NCBI GenBank assembly: GCA_021737545.1
Contig: JAIPDT010000005.1
Location: forward strand, 1 to 46,428
Length of the DNA stretch: 46,428 bases
Origin: Desulfobacteraceae bacterium
GTDB taxonomy: Bacteria; Desulfobacterota; Desulfobacteria; Desulfobacterales; Desulfosalsimonadaceae
Reading direction: 5' to 3'
Part shown: piece by piece, positions 1 through 8,435 of the stretch
How positions within the stretch are numbered: position 1 is the stretch's first letter
Layout: each line of letters begins with the position of its first letter
Program-made: the position numbers and the translations under genes
The notes under the pieces: generated by a model
Databases searched by the model: none
The model's input: only the letters and a program-made list of their open reading frames with translations
Told to the model about the DNA's origin: nothing

Positions 1-68
1 CGTCCGGGAGTGGGTTACTGATTTTTGCACATTTGCAAAAATATTTTAGGCCTCTGCCCACAGAATAA

Positions 69-689
69 TCAAATATTTCTGGCATGGATTAACGTCCAGT
101 AGCCCATAAGGTTGACCTGGCAGGTATCGACCACTTGTAGAGGGTTTTCTTCGAGAAAGGCCTCCATGGAAAATCTGGGGCTAAAGCCCAGCAGATTGCG
201 AAACGGCAGCATGGCTTTTTCCACCATGCGTGGAATCAGTCTGTGGTTACTGAAGTGATTAAGCACGAAAATATCTCCGCCCGGCCTGCATACGCGCGCA
301 ACCTCGGCCATCATTAAATCCGGACGCGGCACCACCGTAACCACATACATAAGCGCCACCTTGTCAAAACTGTTATCGGCAAAGCTCATCTGCTGGGCGT
401 CCATCAGCGACAAATGCCTCGTGCCGTCCGCACCGCCGTCATGAATATAATTTTTTGCAAGCCACAGCATATGCGGAGATATATCTATGCCCACCACGGA
501 GACACCCTCGGGATAAAGCGGCAGGGATAAACCGGTGCCCACACCGACTTCCAGAAGCCGCTGTCCGGCTTCTGCCCGCATTTTATCAACAAGCACACGA
601 CGGCCGTGTTCAAATATTTTACCGAAGATCCGGTCGTAATTTTTGGCGTAACGCTTGTAGGCTTTTATGACCGTTGTTTTATCGTCCAT
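69..689 (-). CDS. Class I SAM-dependent methyltransferase, PmtA/UbiE-like
   Basis: A 206-residue Rossmann-fold methyltransferase. The SAM-binding motif I is visible as LLEVGVGTGLSLPLY (about residues 44-58), followed by the acidic motif II in VVGIDISP. The N-terminal pattern (AYKRYAKNYDRIFGKIFEHGRR) resembles bacterial phosphatidylethanolamine N-methyltransferases of the Rhodobacter PmtA type, so a role in phospholipid head-group methylation is possible. UbiE-type quinone methyltransferases look similar, and the substrate cannot be told from sequence. The gene stands alone on the minus strand, diverging from the enoyl-CoA hydratase gene. The class is certain; the substrate is a guess. Confidence 0.8.
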   Translation of the reverse strand: MDDKTTVIKAYKRYAKNYDRIFGKIFEHGRRVLVDKMRAEAGQRLLEVGVGTGLSLPLYPEGVSVVGIDISPHMLWLAKNYIHDGGADGTRHLSLMDAQQMSFADNSFDKVALMYVVTVVPRPDLMMAEVARVCRPGGDIFVLNHFSNHRLIPRMVEKAMLPFRNLLGFSPRFSMEAFLEENPLQVVDTCQVNLMGYWTLIHARNI

Positions 690-729
690 TCCCCGCCTCC
701 GAAAAACCGGTTTTCCCCCACGGGACCAA

Positions 730-758
730 TTGACAAAAAATGCAAATTCAGTTATTTA
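730..758 (+). promoter_or_regulatory. Putative sigma-70 promoter for the enoyl-CoA hydratase gene
   Basis: A perfect TTGACA -35 box (730-735) is followed after 17 bases by a weak -10 candidate TATTTA (753-758). It lies about 80 bases before the start codon in the divergent intergenic region. The -35 box is convincing; the -10 box is poor. Confidence 0.4.
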
Positions 759-839
759 TCCTTAAAATAATATCGAAATCCAGATTAACTTAAAAGATTT
801 TTCTTTTCCGGTCAAATCGATAATCACAGGAGGATTAAA

Positions 840-1631
840 ATGGCATATGAAACAATTCTGTTCGATACAACTGACGCAATCGCCAAAATTACGGTCAATC
901 GCCCCAAGGCCTTAAACGCCCTTAACTCTCAGGTGGTAGACGAACTGCTTGCCGCAGTAGAAGAAATTGAAAAAAATGAAGACATCCGGGTCCTTATCAT
1001 CACCGGTGCAGGGGAAAAAGTCTTTGTGGCAGGCGCGGACATAACTGAACTGGCAAAGCTAAACCCTGTAAGCGCCAAGCATTTTGCCTCCCAAGGCCAC
1101 AAACTCATGCTGAAACTCGAGTCCCTCTCCATTCCGGTTTTAGCCGCGGTAAACGGATTTGCCCTGGGCGGCGGACTTGAACTGGCACTGGCGTGTGATT
1201 TTATCTACGCCTCAGAAAATGTCAAGGTGGGCCAGCCGGAAATCGACCTGGGCATCATCCCCGGATTCGGCGGCACCCAGCGCCTGGCACGTATTGTGGG
1301 CAAAAACATGGCCAAAGAAATGATACTTACGGGCATGAGGCTTTCAGCAGAAGAAGCTGAGAAAAAAGGCATTGTCAACCGGGTGGTTCCTGCTGCTGAG
1401 CTGATGGAAACCGCGGAAAAAAGCGCCCGCAGCATTGCCAAGAAAGGCAGGGTTTCGGTCTATGCCGCCAAGCAGGCTATAAACAACGGCCTGGACACCG
1501 ATCTGAAAAACGGCTGCGAAATCGAGATCAACTCATTTGCCCTGTGCATGGCAAGCCCGGATGCAAATGAGGGAACAACGGCGTTCCTTGAAAAACGCCA
1601 GCCGGAGTTTAAAGGATCCCTTAAAGAATAA
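840..1631 (+). CDS. Enoyl-CoA hydratase (crotonase family)
   Basis: A 263-residue crotonase-fold protein of normal family length. It shows the oxyanion-hole segments (AGADITEL near residue 61 and NGFALGGGLELALACDF near 105) and the catalytic-Glu region in QPEIDLGIIPGFGGTQRL. It should hydrate 2-enoyl-CoA to 3-hydroxyacyl-CoA in the cytoplasm, either in fatty acid beta-oxidation or in a short-chain (crotonyl-CoA) route. The start follows an excellent AGGAGG site seven bases upstream. The next gene has its own promoter and attenuator, so this gene is probably transcribed alone. Other crotonase-family activities cannot be excluded. Confidence 0.92.
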   Translation: MAYETILFDTTDAIAKITVNRPKALNALNSQVVDELLAAVEEIEKNEDIRVLIITGAGEKVFVAGADITELAKLNPVSAKHFASQGHKLMLKLESLSIPVLAAVNGFALGGGLELALACDFIYASENVKVGQPEIDLGIIPGFGGTQRLARIVGKNMAKEMILTGMRLSAEEAEKKGIVNRVVPAAELMETAEKSARSIAKKGRVSVYAAKQAINNGLDTDLKNGCEIEINSFALCMASPDANEGTTAFLEKRQPEFKGSLKE

Positions 1632-1641
1632 CGGATTTTTC

Positions 1642-1670
1642 TTGACAGCTTTCGTATTCCCCGGTTAGAT
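1642..1670 (+). promoter_or_regulatory. Putative promoter of the attenuated ligase operon
   Basis: TTGACA at 1642-1647, 17-base spacer, TTAGAT at 1665-1670. It starts ten bases after the enoyl-CoA hydratase stop. It would give a transcript whose first coding unit is the Phe-rich leader peptide at 1736. The -35 box is perfect and the -10 box is 3/6; position relative to the attenuator supports it. Confidence 0.55.
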
Positions 1671-1735
1671 TGCATAATTATTTTAATAAATATAAAAATT
1701 TAAAATATTTCTTGGCGCAGGGACCGGTAATTAAA

Positions 1736-1813
1736 ATGAGTTTAGTAAAAGGTCATGCCGGATTTGGGAACTTTTTTTTCTTTAAAAAGTCTTCCCATGG
1801 ACCGGTCGAATAA
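1736..1813 (+). CDS. Phenylalanine-rich attenuator leader peptide (25 aa)
   Basis: A short reading frame of 25 codons, ATG at 1736 and TAA at 1811. Its middle reads GFGNFFFFKK, with four consecutive Phe codons (1772-1783) after an earlier Phe (1763). An AGGGA motif at 1719-1723 is a plausible if distant ribosome binding site. The Phe run lies inside hairpin segment 1 and the last third of the frame covers segment 2 of the downstream attenuator. This is the geometry of amino-acid leader peptides such as pheL. The product itself probably has no function; its translation senses charged tRNA-Phe. No database comparison was made. Confidence 0.82.
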   Translation: MSLVKGHAGFGNFFFFKKSSHGPVE

Positions 1814-1880
1814 AAACAGCAGACCGAATTACGCAAGCAAGCCATGGGAAGACGCTTTGCGGCAGGCCCATGGCTTTTTA
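1765..1880 (+). promoter_or_regulatory. Ribosome-mediated transcription attenuator (tRNA-Phe responsive)
   Basis: Three mutually exclusive helices can be drawn. Helix 1:2 pairs 1765-1776 with 1784-1797 (tgggaa/ttccca and cttttt/aaaaag, with a two-base bulge). Helix 2:3 pairs gtcttcccatgg (1789-1800) with its exact complement ccatgggaagac (1842-1853). Helix 3:4 pairs aagccatggg (1839-1848) with cccatggctt (1867-1876) and is followed by a T run. A ribosome stalled at the Phe codons would cover segment 1, free segment 2 to pair with 3, and prevent the 3:4 terminator. A ribosome reaching the stop codon at 1811 would mask segment 2 and allow termination. The predicted outcome is expression of the ligase operon when Phe-tRNA is scarce. 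Confidence 0.82.
1839..1880 (+). terminator. Attenuator terminator hairpin (3:4)
   Basis: A perfect 10-bp stem, aagccatggg (1839-1848) and cccatggctt (1867-1876), closes an 18-base loop and runs into TTTTTATT. It overlaps segment 3 of the antiterminator, so the two cannot form together. Confidence 0.75.
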
Positions 1881-1882
1881 TT

Positions 1883-1917
1883 AAGAGGCTGTGGGGTTTT
1901 CCCGCAGCCTTTCTTAT
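1883..1917 (+). terminator. Second tandem intrinsic terminator in the leader
   Basis: Stem 1886-1895 (aggctgtggg) pairs with 1901-1910 (cccgcagcct) through one G-T pair, around a five-base loop, followed by TTCTTATTT. It backs up the attenuator terminator just upstream, or could itself be the main stop signal. Confidence 0.65.
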
Positions 1918-1982
1918 TTGCCGGGCCGGGCGGGTACCCCAAATATAAAACCGGGTGAGGATCAGGCAACAGGAGGAAAAAG

Positions 1983-3284
1983 ATGATCTACGACATTGAA
2001 TACGAAACCATGCCCCGGGAAGCACTGGAATCAATTCAGCTCAGGCGCCTGCAGGCAACGGTTTCCCGGGCATACGCCACGGTGCCTTATTATCGGAAAA
2101 AATTCGAAGGAGCCGGCCTTAAGCCGGGTGACATCACTTCGCTAAACGATTTACAGCAGCTCCCTTTTACTGCAAAGCAGGACCTGAGGGACAACTACCC
2201 TTTCGGCATGTTCGCAGTTCCCATGGATAATGTAGTGCGTATTCATGCCTCATCAGGCACCACCGGAAAACCGACAGTGGTGGGTTATACCTCCAGAGAT
2301 ATCAACACCTGGGCTGAGCTCATGGCACGGGCGCTTGCAGCAGGCGGGGCCACCAGAGGTGACATAATTCACAATGCTTTCGGCTACGGCCTGTTTACCG
2401 GCGGTCTGGGAGTCCACTACGGCGCGGAAAAGCTCGGCGCATCGGTGATACCCATATCAGGAGGAAATACCAAGCGACAGGTGCTTATCATGAAGGATTT
2501 CGGGCCCACCATTCTGACATCCACGCCCTCGTATGCGCTGCACCTGGCAGAAGCAGCCGAAGAAATGGGGGTTTCTTTCAAGGATTTAAACTTCCGGTTC
2601 GGAATTTTCGGGGCAGAGCCATGGTCCGAAAACATGCGCCGGGAAATCGAGGAAAAGTTGAATATCACGGCTGTAGACATCTACGGATTAAGCGAAGTCA
2701 TAGGCCCCGGGGTCTCAATTGAATGTCATGAGGCCAAGTCCGGCATGCATATTCCGGAAGACCATTTCATAGCTGAAATCATCGATCCCGCTACAAAAGA
2801 AGTTTTGCCGTACGGAGAAACCGGCGAGCTTGTGATCACATCTATAACAAAAGAGGCCTTTCCGGTTATCCGCTACCGCACCCGCGACATCACCAGCTTA
2901 AACGCGGAACCTTGCGTATGCGGGCGCACCATGATCCGAATGAACAAAATCAGCGGCCGAACAGACGACATGCTCATTATACGGGGAGTAAACGTCTTTC
3001 CGTCCCAGATCGAAAGCGTGCTCATGGAAATCGAGGGGGTAGAGCCCCATTACCAGCTCGAAGTCGACCGAAAAGACAACCTCGATACCCTCACGGTCCG
3101 CGTGGAGGTCAGCCAGGGCGTATTCTCAGACGAGGTCAAGGAACTGCAGCGCTTCGGGGGAACCATTGCAAAGGAGATCAAGGAGCTACTCGGTATATCC
3201 GCCATAGTCAAGCTTGCCGAACCCAAGAGCATTGCCAGAAGCGAGGGCAAAGCATCCCGGGTCATTGACAATCGAAACATATAA
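1983..3284 (+). CDS. paaK: Aryl-acid (phenylacetate-type) CoA ligase
   Basis: A 433-residue AMP-forming ligase of the PaaK family, the normal length. It contains the phosphate-binding loop SSGTTGKP (residues 90-97), the adenylate motif [11 protein letters not shown], the YRTRDIT hinge region, and a C-terminal catalytic lysine in EGKASRV (K423). It should activate phenylacetate or a related aryl acid (indoleacetate, hydroxyphenylacetate) to its CoA thioester with ATP. It has a perfect AGGAGG site at 1971-1976 and sits behind a Phe-controlled attenuator. It is followed by an ACT-domain gene and a Liv-type transporter. The attenuator suggests that aryl acids are salvaged for amino acid synthesis rather than degraded. 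Substrate is inferred. Confidence 0.9.
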   Translation: MIYDIEYETMPREALESIQLRRLQATVSRAYATVPYYRKKFEGAGLKPGDITSLNDLQQLPFTAKQDLRDNYPFGMFAVPMDNVVRIHASSGTTGKPTVVGYTSRDINTWAELMARALAAGGATRGDIIHNAFGYGLFTGGLGVHYGAEKLGASVIPISGGNTKRQVLIMKDFGPTILTSTPSYALHLAEAAEEMGVSFKDLNFRFGIFGAEPWSENMRREIEEKLNITAVDIYGLSEVIGPGVSIECHEAKSGMHIPEDHFIAEIIDPATKEVLPYGETGELVITSITKEAFPVIRYRTRDITSLNAEPCVCGRTMIRMNKISGRTDDMLIIRGVNVFPSQIESVLMEIEGVEPHYQLEVDRKDNLDTLTVRVEVSQGVFSDEVKELQRFGGTIAKEIKELLGISAIVKLAEPKSIARSEGKASRVIDNRNI

Positions 3285-3322
3285 ATCTTTTTATATCACG
3301 CAACAATTCCAAGGAGGGCTCC

Positions 3323-3754
3323 ATGCAAGCTGAACAAATTTCAATCTTTCTGGAAAACAAGGCGGGCCGCCTTTCCGAGGTTACGGAAATCCTGTCGGAC
3401 AACGGCGTCAACATCCGGGCCCTGGCCCTTGCAGACACAACCGACTTCGGTGTCCTGCGGCTTATAGTAGATGACAATGCCAAAGCCGAAGAGGTGCTTA
3501 AAAATGCAGGCTTCACTGTACGAAAGACCAACGTGGTGGCGGTTGAGGTAAAAGACCAGCCCGGCGGCCTGCACAACATACTCAGGACACTTCACAAGGC
3601 GCAGATAAACGTTGAATACATGTATGCATTTGTTCGCCAGAGCGGAAACAATGCTGTAATGATATTTAGGTTTGACCAACCTGATGAGGCTGTAAAGATA
3701 CTTTCAGAAAACGGTGAGGCCATTATTAAAGGCGATATGCTCTATAGCATGTAA
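3323..3754 (+). CDS. Tandem ACT-domain protein, putative amino acid sensor
   Basis: A 143-residue protein made of two ACT domains (about 1-70 and 71-143) with nothing else attached. The first begins [32 protein letters not shown] and the second [30 protein letters not shown], both typical ligand-binding betaalphabeta starts. Such stand-alone ACT pairs commonly bind amino acids and often neighbour aryl-CoA ligase genes in anaerobes. It follows the ligase by 38 bases with its own AGGAGGG site, so it is probably co-transcribed and under the same attenuator. It could sense an aromatic amino acid and adjust the ligase or transporter; the ligand is unknown. Confidence 0.88.
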   Translation: MQAEQISIFLENKAGRLSEVTEILSDNGVNIRALALADTTDFGVLRLIVDDNAKAEEVLKNAGFTVRKTNVVAVEVKDQPGGLHNILRTLHKAQINVEYMYAFVRQSGNNAVMIFRFDQPDEAVKILSENGEAIIKGDMLYSM

Positions 3755-3756
3755 TA

Positions 3757-3795
3757 ATTGAAAATTCGAAATCCGAATATCGAAATCCGGAACAA
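3757..3795. repeat. Degenerate intergenic repeat (gaaatccgaat type)
   Basis: Alternating short units such as attcgaaatccg and tatcgaaatccgg. A related stretch, in the opposite orientation, occurs near the right edge (about 46251-46275: tattcggatttcggattt). It is non-coding and probably a short dispersed intergenic repeat of this genome. A weak promoter candidate for the transporter genes (TTGATA at 3868, TTTAAA at 3891) follows it. Confidence 0.45.
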
Positions 3796-3911
3796 ATACA
3801 AAAACAGAATTTCTGGATCAGCAAAATCAATACAAGGAACCATGCCGGTAGATTGTATCTCAACTTTTTGATATTGTTATATGCTTTAACTTTAAAATAA
3901 GGAGATTTATC

Positions 3912-5075
3912 ATGATTTTATCCGCAAAATGGCGTACTGTTTTGACAGCCGCGGCTGTGGCCGTATTCATGGTTTTCAGCCAGGTTTGCCTTGCCGAAGC
4001 AAGCGGGGATAATTACAAGATAGGGGGGATTTTTTCCGTGACCGGCCCTGCCTCCTTTCTGGGAGACCCGGAAAAAAAATCCATGAATCTTGCCATAGAA
4101 GAGATCAATGAAGCAGGCGGAGTTGACGGCCGCAAACTCGAAGCCGTGATCTACGATACCGAAGGCGATCCCTCCAAGACCGTCACTTCTGTGGGAAAAC
4201 TCATAAACAAAGACCGGGTAACCGCGATAATAGGTCCCAGCCGCACCCCGACCACGCTGGCTGCAATCCCCAGGGTGCAGAGGGCCGAGCTTCCCTTTAT
4301 AAGCTGCGCGGCAGGCAATAAAATCGTGGAACCCATAAAGCCGTGGGTGTTTAAAACCGCGCAGAGCGACATCCAGGCGGTAGCCTCCATTTATAAGCAT
4401 ATCAAACAAAAAGGTATTAAAAAGGTAGGCATTATAACCGTGGCCAACGCATTCGGGGAAAGCGGAAAAGAGCAACTGCAGGAGCAGGCGTCTGACTTCG
4501 GCATTGCCGTGGTGCGCAGCGAAAGCTTCGGGGCTGATGACACCGACATGACGGCCCAGCTCACCAAGATTCGCCAGGAGGATCCGGGCGCCATTATCTG
4601 CTGGGGCACCAATCCGGGACCGGCTGTGGTGGCCAAAAATATTAAACAGCTAGACATCAAAACTCCGCTTTACATGAGCCACGGCGTGGCCTCACCGAAA
4701 TTTATCGAACTTGCGGGCAAAGCTGCAGAAGACATCCTTCTGCCCACCGGAAAAATACTGGTGGCGGACCTGCTGGGTGAAGACGACCCGCAGAAACAGG
4801 TTCTTTCCAACTACATTGAAGCCTACGAAAGCCGCTACAATGAAACCGTCTCCGGATTCGGCGGATATGCCTACGACGCCGTCTATCTGCTGGCAAGCGC
4901 CATGAAAGGCACGGGCGGCGACAAGGAGAAAATCCGGGAAAACCTGGAAAACATCAGCAACCACCCGGGCATCAGCGGGGTGTTTAATTTCAGCAAAACC
5001 GATCATAACGGCCTTGATCCCTCGGCCTTTGTCATGGTGCGTATCAAAAACGGTGACTGGAAACTGGTGGAATAG
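3912..5075 (+). CDS. livK: Liv-type ABC transporter substrate-binding protein
   Basis: A 387-residue periplasmic binding protein of the branched-chain amino acid (LivJ/LivK, Peripla_BP_6) family. A signal peptide covers about residues 1-30 (hydrophobic LTAAAVAVFMVFSQVCLA). The mature part starts with the family hallmark YKIGGIFSVTGPASFLGDP, then AIEEINEAGGVDGRKLE and the IIGPSRTPTTLA ligand-contact region. Members bind branched-chain or aromatic amino acids, amides or aromatic acids. The neighbouring aryl-CoA ligase and Phe attenuator make an aromatic amino acid or aryl acid an attractive guess. It is the first gene of a five-gene transporter set and has an AAGGAG site. Confidence 0.9.
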   Translation: MILSAKWRTVLTAAAVAVFMVFSQVCLAEASGDNYKIGGIFSVTGPASFLGDPEKKSMNLAIEEINEAGGVDGRKLEAVIYDTEGDPSKTVTSVGKLINKDRVTAIIGPSRTPTTLAAIPRVQRAELPFISCAAGNKIVEPIKPWVFKTAQSDIQAVASIYKHIKQKGIKKVGIITVANAFGESGKEQLQEQASDFGIAVVRSESFGADDTDMTAQLTKIRQEDPGAIICWGTNPGPAVVAKNIKQLDIKTPLYMSHGVASPKFIELAGKAAEDILLPTGKILVADLLGEDDPQKQVLSNYIEAYESRYNETVSGFGGYAYDAVYLLASAMKGTGGDKEKIRENLENISNHPGISGVFNFSKTDHNGLDPSAFVMVRIKNGDWKLVE

Positions 5076-5093
5076 AAAAAACCGGGGCGGCAC

Positions 5094-5969
5094 ATGCAAG
5101 AAATCCTGCAGTATCTTTTTTCCGGCATTACCAACGGTGCTATTTATGCGGTAATCGCGGTGGGTTTTTCCATGCTCTACAGTTCCACCGAGCTTATCAA
5201 CTTCGCCCACGGCGAATTTGTAATGCTTGGAGCCCTGTCCATGGTAACCCTTGCCGCAGGATTCGGATGGCCTTTGGTTCCCGCATTTGTCCTGACCGTG
5301 GCGGCGGTGGGCATGGCCGGCCTGCTTTTTGAACGCCTGGCCATCAGGCCGGTTCGGCAGCCGGATCACATCGTGCTGATTATCATCACGGTGGGAGCCT
5401 CTATATTTCTGCGGGGCCTCGGCATGCTGATATGGGGCAAGGACGCTTACAGCATGCAGCCGTTTTCCGATCATCCGCCCATTGACGTGGCAGGAGCCAA
5501 GCTTCTTGCCCAGAGCATATGGATACTGGTGATTGTTATGGCGCTTACCGCCGGCCTGCACCTGTTCTACCGCAGGACACTGACGGGAAAGGCCATGTCA
5601 GCATGCGCAGTGAGCAAAAAGGCCGCATGGATCGTCGGAATTCCCACCAAATGGATGGTGCTGCTGGCATTCGCACTTGCAACCGCAATGGGAGCAGTGG
5701 CAGGAGCTATCATCGCTCCTGTTACCATGTCCAGCTACGATATGGGCACTGTCCTGGGCCTTAAGGGATTCTGCGCCGCAATGCTCGGAGGGCTCGGCAG
5801 CTTATGGGGGGCTATACTGGGAGGGTTTCTGCTCGGCATCCTCGAGGCACTGGGGGTGGGCTTTGTCTCCTCCGGGCTAAAAGACGCCACCGCCTTTGTT
5901 CTTCTGCTTCTGGTCCTTTATGTGCGGCCGCAGGGCATCATCGGCTCAGCAGAAGTCAAACGGTTCTGA
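5094..5969 (+). CDS. livH: Liv-type ABC transporter permease (LivH family)
   Basis: A 291-residue inner-membrane permease with about eight hydrophobic helices. The N-terminus (LQYLFSGITNGAIYAVIAVGFSMLYSSTELINFAHGEFVMLGA) is diagnostic of LivH. The conserved cytoplasmic loop carries TGKAMSACAVSKKAAWIVGIPT, where most homologues have RA-A-DxxAA. It should form the translocation pore with the adjacent LivM-like protein and be powered by the LivG/LivF ATPases. It starts 18 bases after the binding-protein gene and ends five bases before the second permease, consistent with one operon. Confidence 0.92.
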   Translation: MQEILQYLFSGITNGAIYAVIAVGFSMLYSSTELINFAHGEFVMLGALSMVTLAAGFGWPLVPAFVLTVAAVGMAGLLFERLAIRPVRQPDHIVLIIITVGASIFLRGLGMLIWGKDAYSMQPFSDHPPIDVAGAKLLAQSIWILVIVMALTAGLHLFYRRTLTGKAMSACAVSKKAAWIVGIPTKWMVLLAFALATAMGAVAGAIIAPVTMSSYDMGTVLGLKGFCAAMLGGLGSLWGAILGGFLLGILEALGVGFVSSGLKDATAFVLLLLVLYVRPQGIIGSAEVKRF

Positions 5970-5973
5970 TATA

Positions 5974-6927
5974 ATGGGCGACAGATCACAGAAAATTATA
6001 TACGCAGTATTCGTCCTTGCGGTGATCCTTTTAGGCTGGGGAATCGACAATGCCTATTACCTGCAGATGCTTATATTTATCGGAATAAACACCCTTCTTG
6101 CGCTGTCGCTTAATATGCTTATGGGGTATGCAGGCCAGATTTCCCTGGGACATGCGGCTTTCTACGGCATCGGTGCATATGTGACAGCGATTCTGACCGC
6201 CACCTATCAGGTGCCGCCCCTGCTCTCTTTGCCCGCAGCCGTGTGCATGGCAATGTTCGTTGCCTGGATTGTGGGGATCCCGACTTTAAGACTCTCGGGC
6301 TATTACCTGGGGATGGGAACCCTCGGATTCGGCATGATCGTCCATATCGTCTTCAGGGAATGGAGCAGCGTTACAGGGGGGGCCTCCGGGTTTGTCGGTA
6401 TACCGCCTCTTACTGCCGGCCCGCTGACATTTGATTCAGAGAGGCATTATTTTTTTTTGGTCTGGACCGTGGTCCTGCTTGCCATCATAATGTGCCGCCG
6501 CATTATCGACTCACGGGTGGGCCGGGCGCTTCGCGCCATCCATGACGGTGAAAAGGCGGCGGCCGCAGTGGGTGTGGATACGAAAAAGCTCAAGCTCCAG
6601 GTCTTTGTGCTAAGCGCCGGCATGGCGGCACTGGCCGGTTTTCTCTACGCTCACCTGATCTATTTTATCAGTCCGGGCACATTCGGTTTTGTCACCTCCA
6701 TCCGGATTGTAACCATGGTTGTCATCGGCGGTATGGCGAGTATATGGGGCTCGCTTTTCGGGGCATCTCTTTTGACCCTGCTGCCTGAATGGCTGCATGC
6801 CTTTTCAGAATTCGAAATGGTTGTCTATGGATTGATACTCATGACAGTGATGATCTTTCTGCCCCGCGGACTGACCCGGGGATTGCTGGATATTTATGAA
6901 CGCTACCGCAAAAACAATGACAGATAA
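5974..6927 (+). CDS. livM: Liv-type ABC transporter permease (LivM family)
   Basis: A 317-residue permease. I chose the ATG at 5974 because it follows the livH stop by four bases and gives a normal LivM N-terminus (MGDRSQKIIYAVFVLAVILLG); the frame stays open upstream, but that extension overlaps livH and has no family character. Hallmarks are LSLNMLMGYAGQISLGHAAFYGIGAY, GYYLGMGTLGFGMI, and the RALRAIHDGEKAAAAVGVDTKKLKLQVF loop. It pairs with LivH in the membrane. The next gene overlaps its end. Confidence 0.92.
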   Translation: MGDRSQKIIYAVFVLAVILLGWGIDNAYYLQMLIFIGINTLLALSLNMLMGYAGQISLGHAAFYGIGAYVTAILTATYQVPPLLSLPAAVCMAMFVAWIVGIPTLRLSGYYLGMGTLGFGMIVHIVFREWSSVTGGASGFVGIPPLTAGPLTFDSERHYFFLVWTVVLLAIIMCRRIIDSRVGRALRAIHDGEKAAAAVGVDTKKLKLQVFVLSAGMAALAGFLYAHLIYFISPGTFGFVTSIRIVTMVVIGGMASIWGSLFGASLLTLLPEWLHAFSEFEMVVYGLILMTVMIFLPRGLTRGLLDIYERYRKNNDR

Positions 6928-7693
6928 CGCCGCACTGCTGGAAATAAAAGGCGTGGACAAAAAATTCGGGGGCGTCAACGCTTTGCGCGATATCGGTTTT
7001 TGCCTTAACCAGGGTTCAATTACAGGCCTGATCGGCCCCAACGGCGCGGGGAAAACCACGCTTTTCAACCTGATCACCGGGGTTTTTCCCGCAGACCGCG
7101 GCGAAATCCGGTTCAAAGGGCGGCCCGTAAACCGCTGCCGGGTACATGAACTGGTTCGGCTGGGCATTGCCAGAACCTTTCAAAACGTTGAGCTTTTCGA
7201 GAACATGACGGTGCTTGAAAATATCCTGGTCGGACTGCACACACGCACCAAATGCGGGATGCTCGAAAGCATGCTGCGGTTTCCCCGCACTATACGTGAA
7301 GAAAAAAAGGCAATGACAAGAGCAACGGAACTGCTGGAATTCGTGGGCCTTCAAAAATATATGCACCAAAGAAGCAGCGATTTGCCCTTTGGCTGGCAGC
7401 GTTTACTCGAGCTGGCACGCGCGCTGGCTGCGGAACCCGGGCTGCTGCTGCTCGACGAACCCGCGGCGGGATTGAACATGTCTGAGACCCGGGAACTGGG
7501 AGAATTGATAAAACAGATAAAGGACCAGGGTATTACCATACTGCTGGTGGAACACGACATGAGCCTTACCATGTCGATATCCGAAAAGATAGTAGTGCTC
7601 GATCAGGGCAAAAAGATCGCAGAAGGTCCTCCGCGGACGGTGCAGTCCGACGAAACGGTAATGGCGGCCTATCTGGGGAAAGCAAAAAAGTAA
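6917..7693 (+). CDS. livG: Liv-type ABC transporter ATPase (LivG family)
   Basis: About 258 residues from the ATG at 6917, which overlaps the livM end by 11 bases. An alternative in-frame ATG at 6896 would add seven residues, and the two cannot be separated by a clear ribosome site. Walker A is GPNGAGKTT, Walker B LLLLDEP, and the switch histidine lies in LLVEHDM. The signature is LPFGWQRLLELARAL, where most homologues have LSYGQQR, a mild deviation. The ILVGLHTR and FQNVELFENMTVLEN segments are LivG-specific. It drives the transporter together with LivF. Confidence 0.92.
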   Translation: MTDNAALLEIKGVDKKFGGVNALRDIGFCLNQGSITGLIGPNGAGKTTLFNLITGVFPADRGEIRFKGRPVNRCRVHELVRLGIARTFQNVELFENMTVLENILVGLHTRTKCGMLESMLRFPRTIREEKKAMTRATELLEFVGLQKYMHQRSSDLPFGWQRLLELARALAAEPGLLLLDEPAAGLNMSETRELGELIKQIKDQGITILLVEHDMSLTMSISEKIVVLDQGKKIAEGPPRTVQSDETVMAAYLGKAKK

Positions 7694-7694
7694 T

Positions 7695-8435
7695 ATGCTT
7701 CGGATCCGGAATTTGAAATGCTATTACGGGCGTATTATGGCAGTCAAGGGCGTCAGCCTTTCGGTCAATCCCGAAGAGATAGTCTGCCTGATCGGTGCAA
7801 ACGGCTCGGGCAAGACTACTTTGCTCTCTGCTGTTTGCGGCCTGCTGCCCGACTGGACCGGAGAGATGGAGTTTTTTGAACAAAGCTTAAAAGGCATGGA
7901 GCCTCCCGCAGTTGTCCGTTCCGGTATCAGCCTGGTGCCAGAAGGCCGCCTTATCTTCCCTCCGCTTTCAGTTTTGGACAATTTAAAGCTGGGGGCATAT
8001 ACAATGTACAAAAAAAAGGCGGCAGATACTGTAAAAAAGGACCTGGAATATGTTACCGGGCTGTTCCCCGTGCTAAAGGAACGTTTTGACCAGCCTGCAG
8101 GCACCTTATCAGGAGGAGAACAGCAGATGCTTGCCATCGCCCGCGCCCTTATGGCCCGGCCAAAACTGTTGCTGCTCGATGAGCCATCAATGGGCCTTGC
8201 GCCTATGATTGTGGAAAGAATAATGGAAGTACTGGAGGTTCTGCGAAAAAGAGGCATTACCATAGTGCTGGTTGAACAGAACGCTTTGGCCGCACTCGAG
8301 GTGGCCGACCGGGGATACGTCTTTGAAACCGGATCTGTTGTGCTTCAGGGCTCGGCGGACGAGCTGCTGGCAGACAAGGATGTCAAACGCGCTTATCTTG
8401 GCAAGGACTATGGAGATTTCTACGATGCAGTCTGA
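7695..8435 (+). CDS. livF: Liv-type ABC transporter ATPase (LivF family)
   Basis: A 246-residue ATPase with Walker A GANGSGKTT, signature LSGGEQQMLAIARAL, Walker B LLLLDEPSMGLAP and switch region VLVEQNA. The pattern VPEGRLIFPPLSVLDNLKLGAY is typical of LivF. It begins two bases after livG and its last 11 bases overlap the following ligase-like gene. All five transporter subunits are present and intact, so the system should be functional. Confidence 0.93.
   Translation: MLRIRNLKCYYGRIMAVKGVSLSVNPEEIVCLIGANGSGKTTLLSAVCGLLPDWTGEMEFFEQSLKGMEPPAVVRSGISLVPEGRLIFPPLSVLDNLKLGAYTMYKKKAADTVKKDLEYVTGLFPVLKERFDQPAGTLSGGEQQMLAIARALMARPKLLLLDEPSMGLAPMIVERIMEVLEVLRKRGITIVLVEQNALAALEVADRGYVFETGSVVLQGSADELLADKDVKRAYLGKDYGDFYDAV

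Noticed and set aside
1736-1910. T-box riboswitch as an alternative reading of the paaK leader
   Set aside because: No T-box consensus (TGGNACCGCG-like) is present in the antiterminator region, whereas an in-frame Phe-rich peptide is; ribosome-mediated attenuation explains the helices better.
4692-5561. Long minus-strand open frame (289 codons) opposite livK/livH
   Set aside because: It is antisense to two clear transporter genes and rich in His/Gly/Lys, as shadow frames of this composition are. No RBS or family motif.
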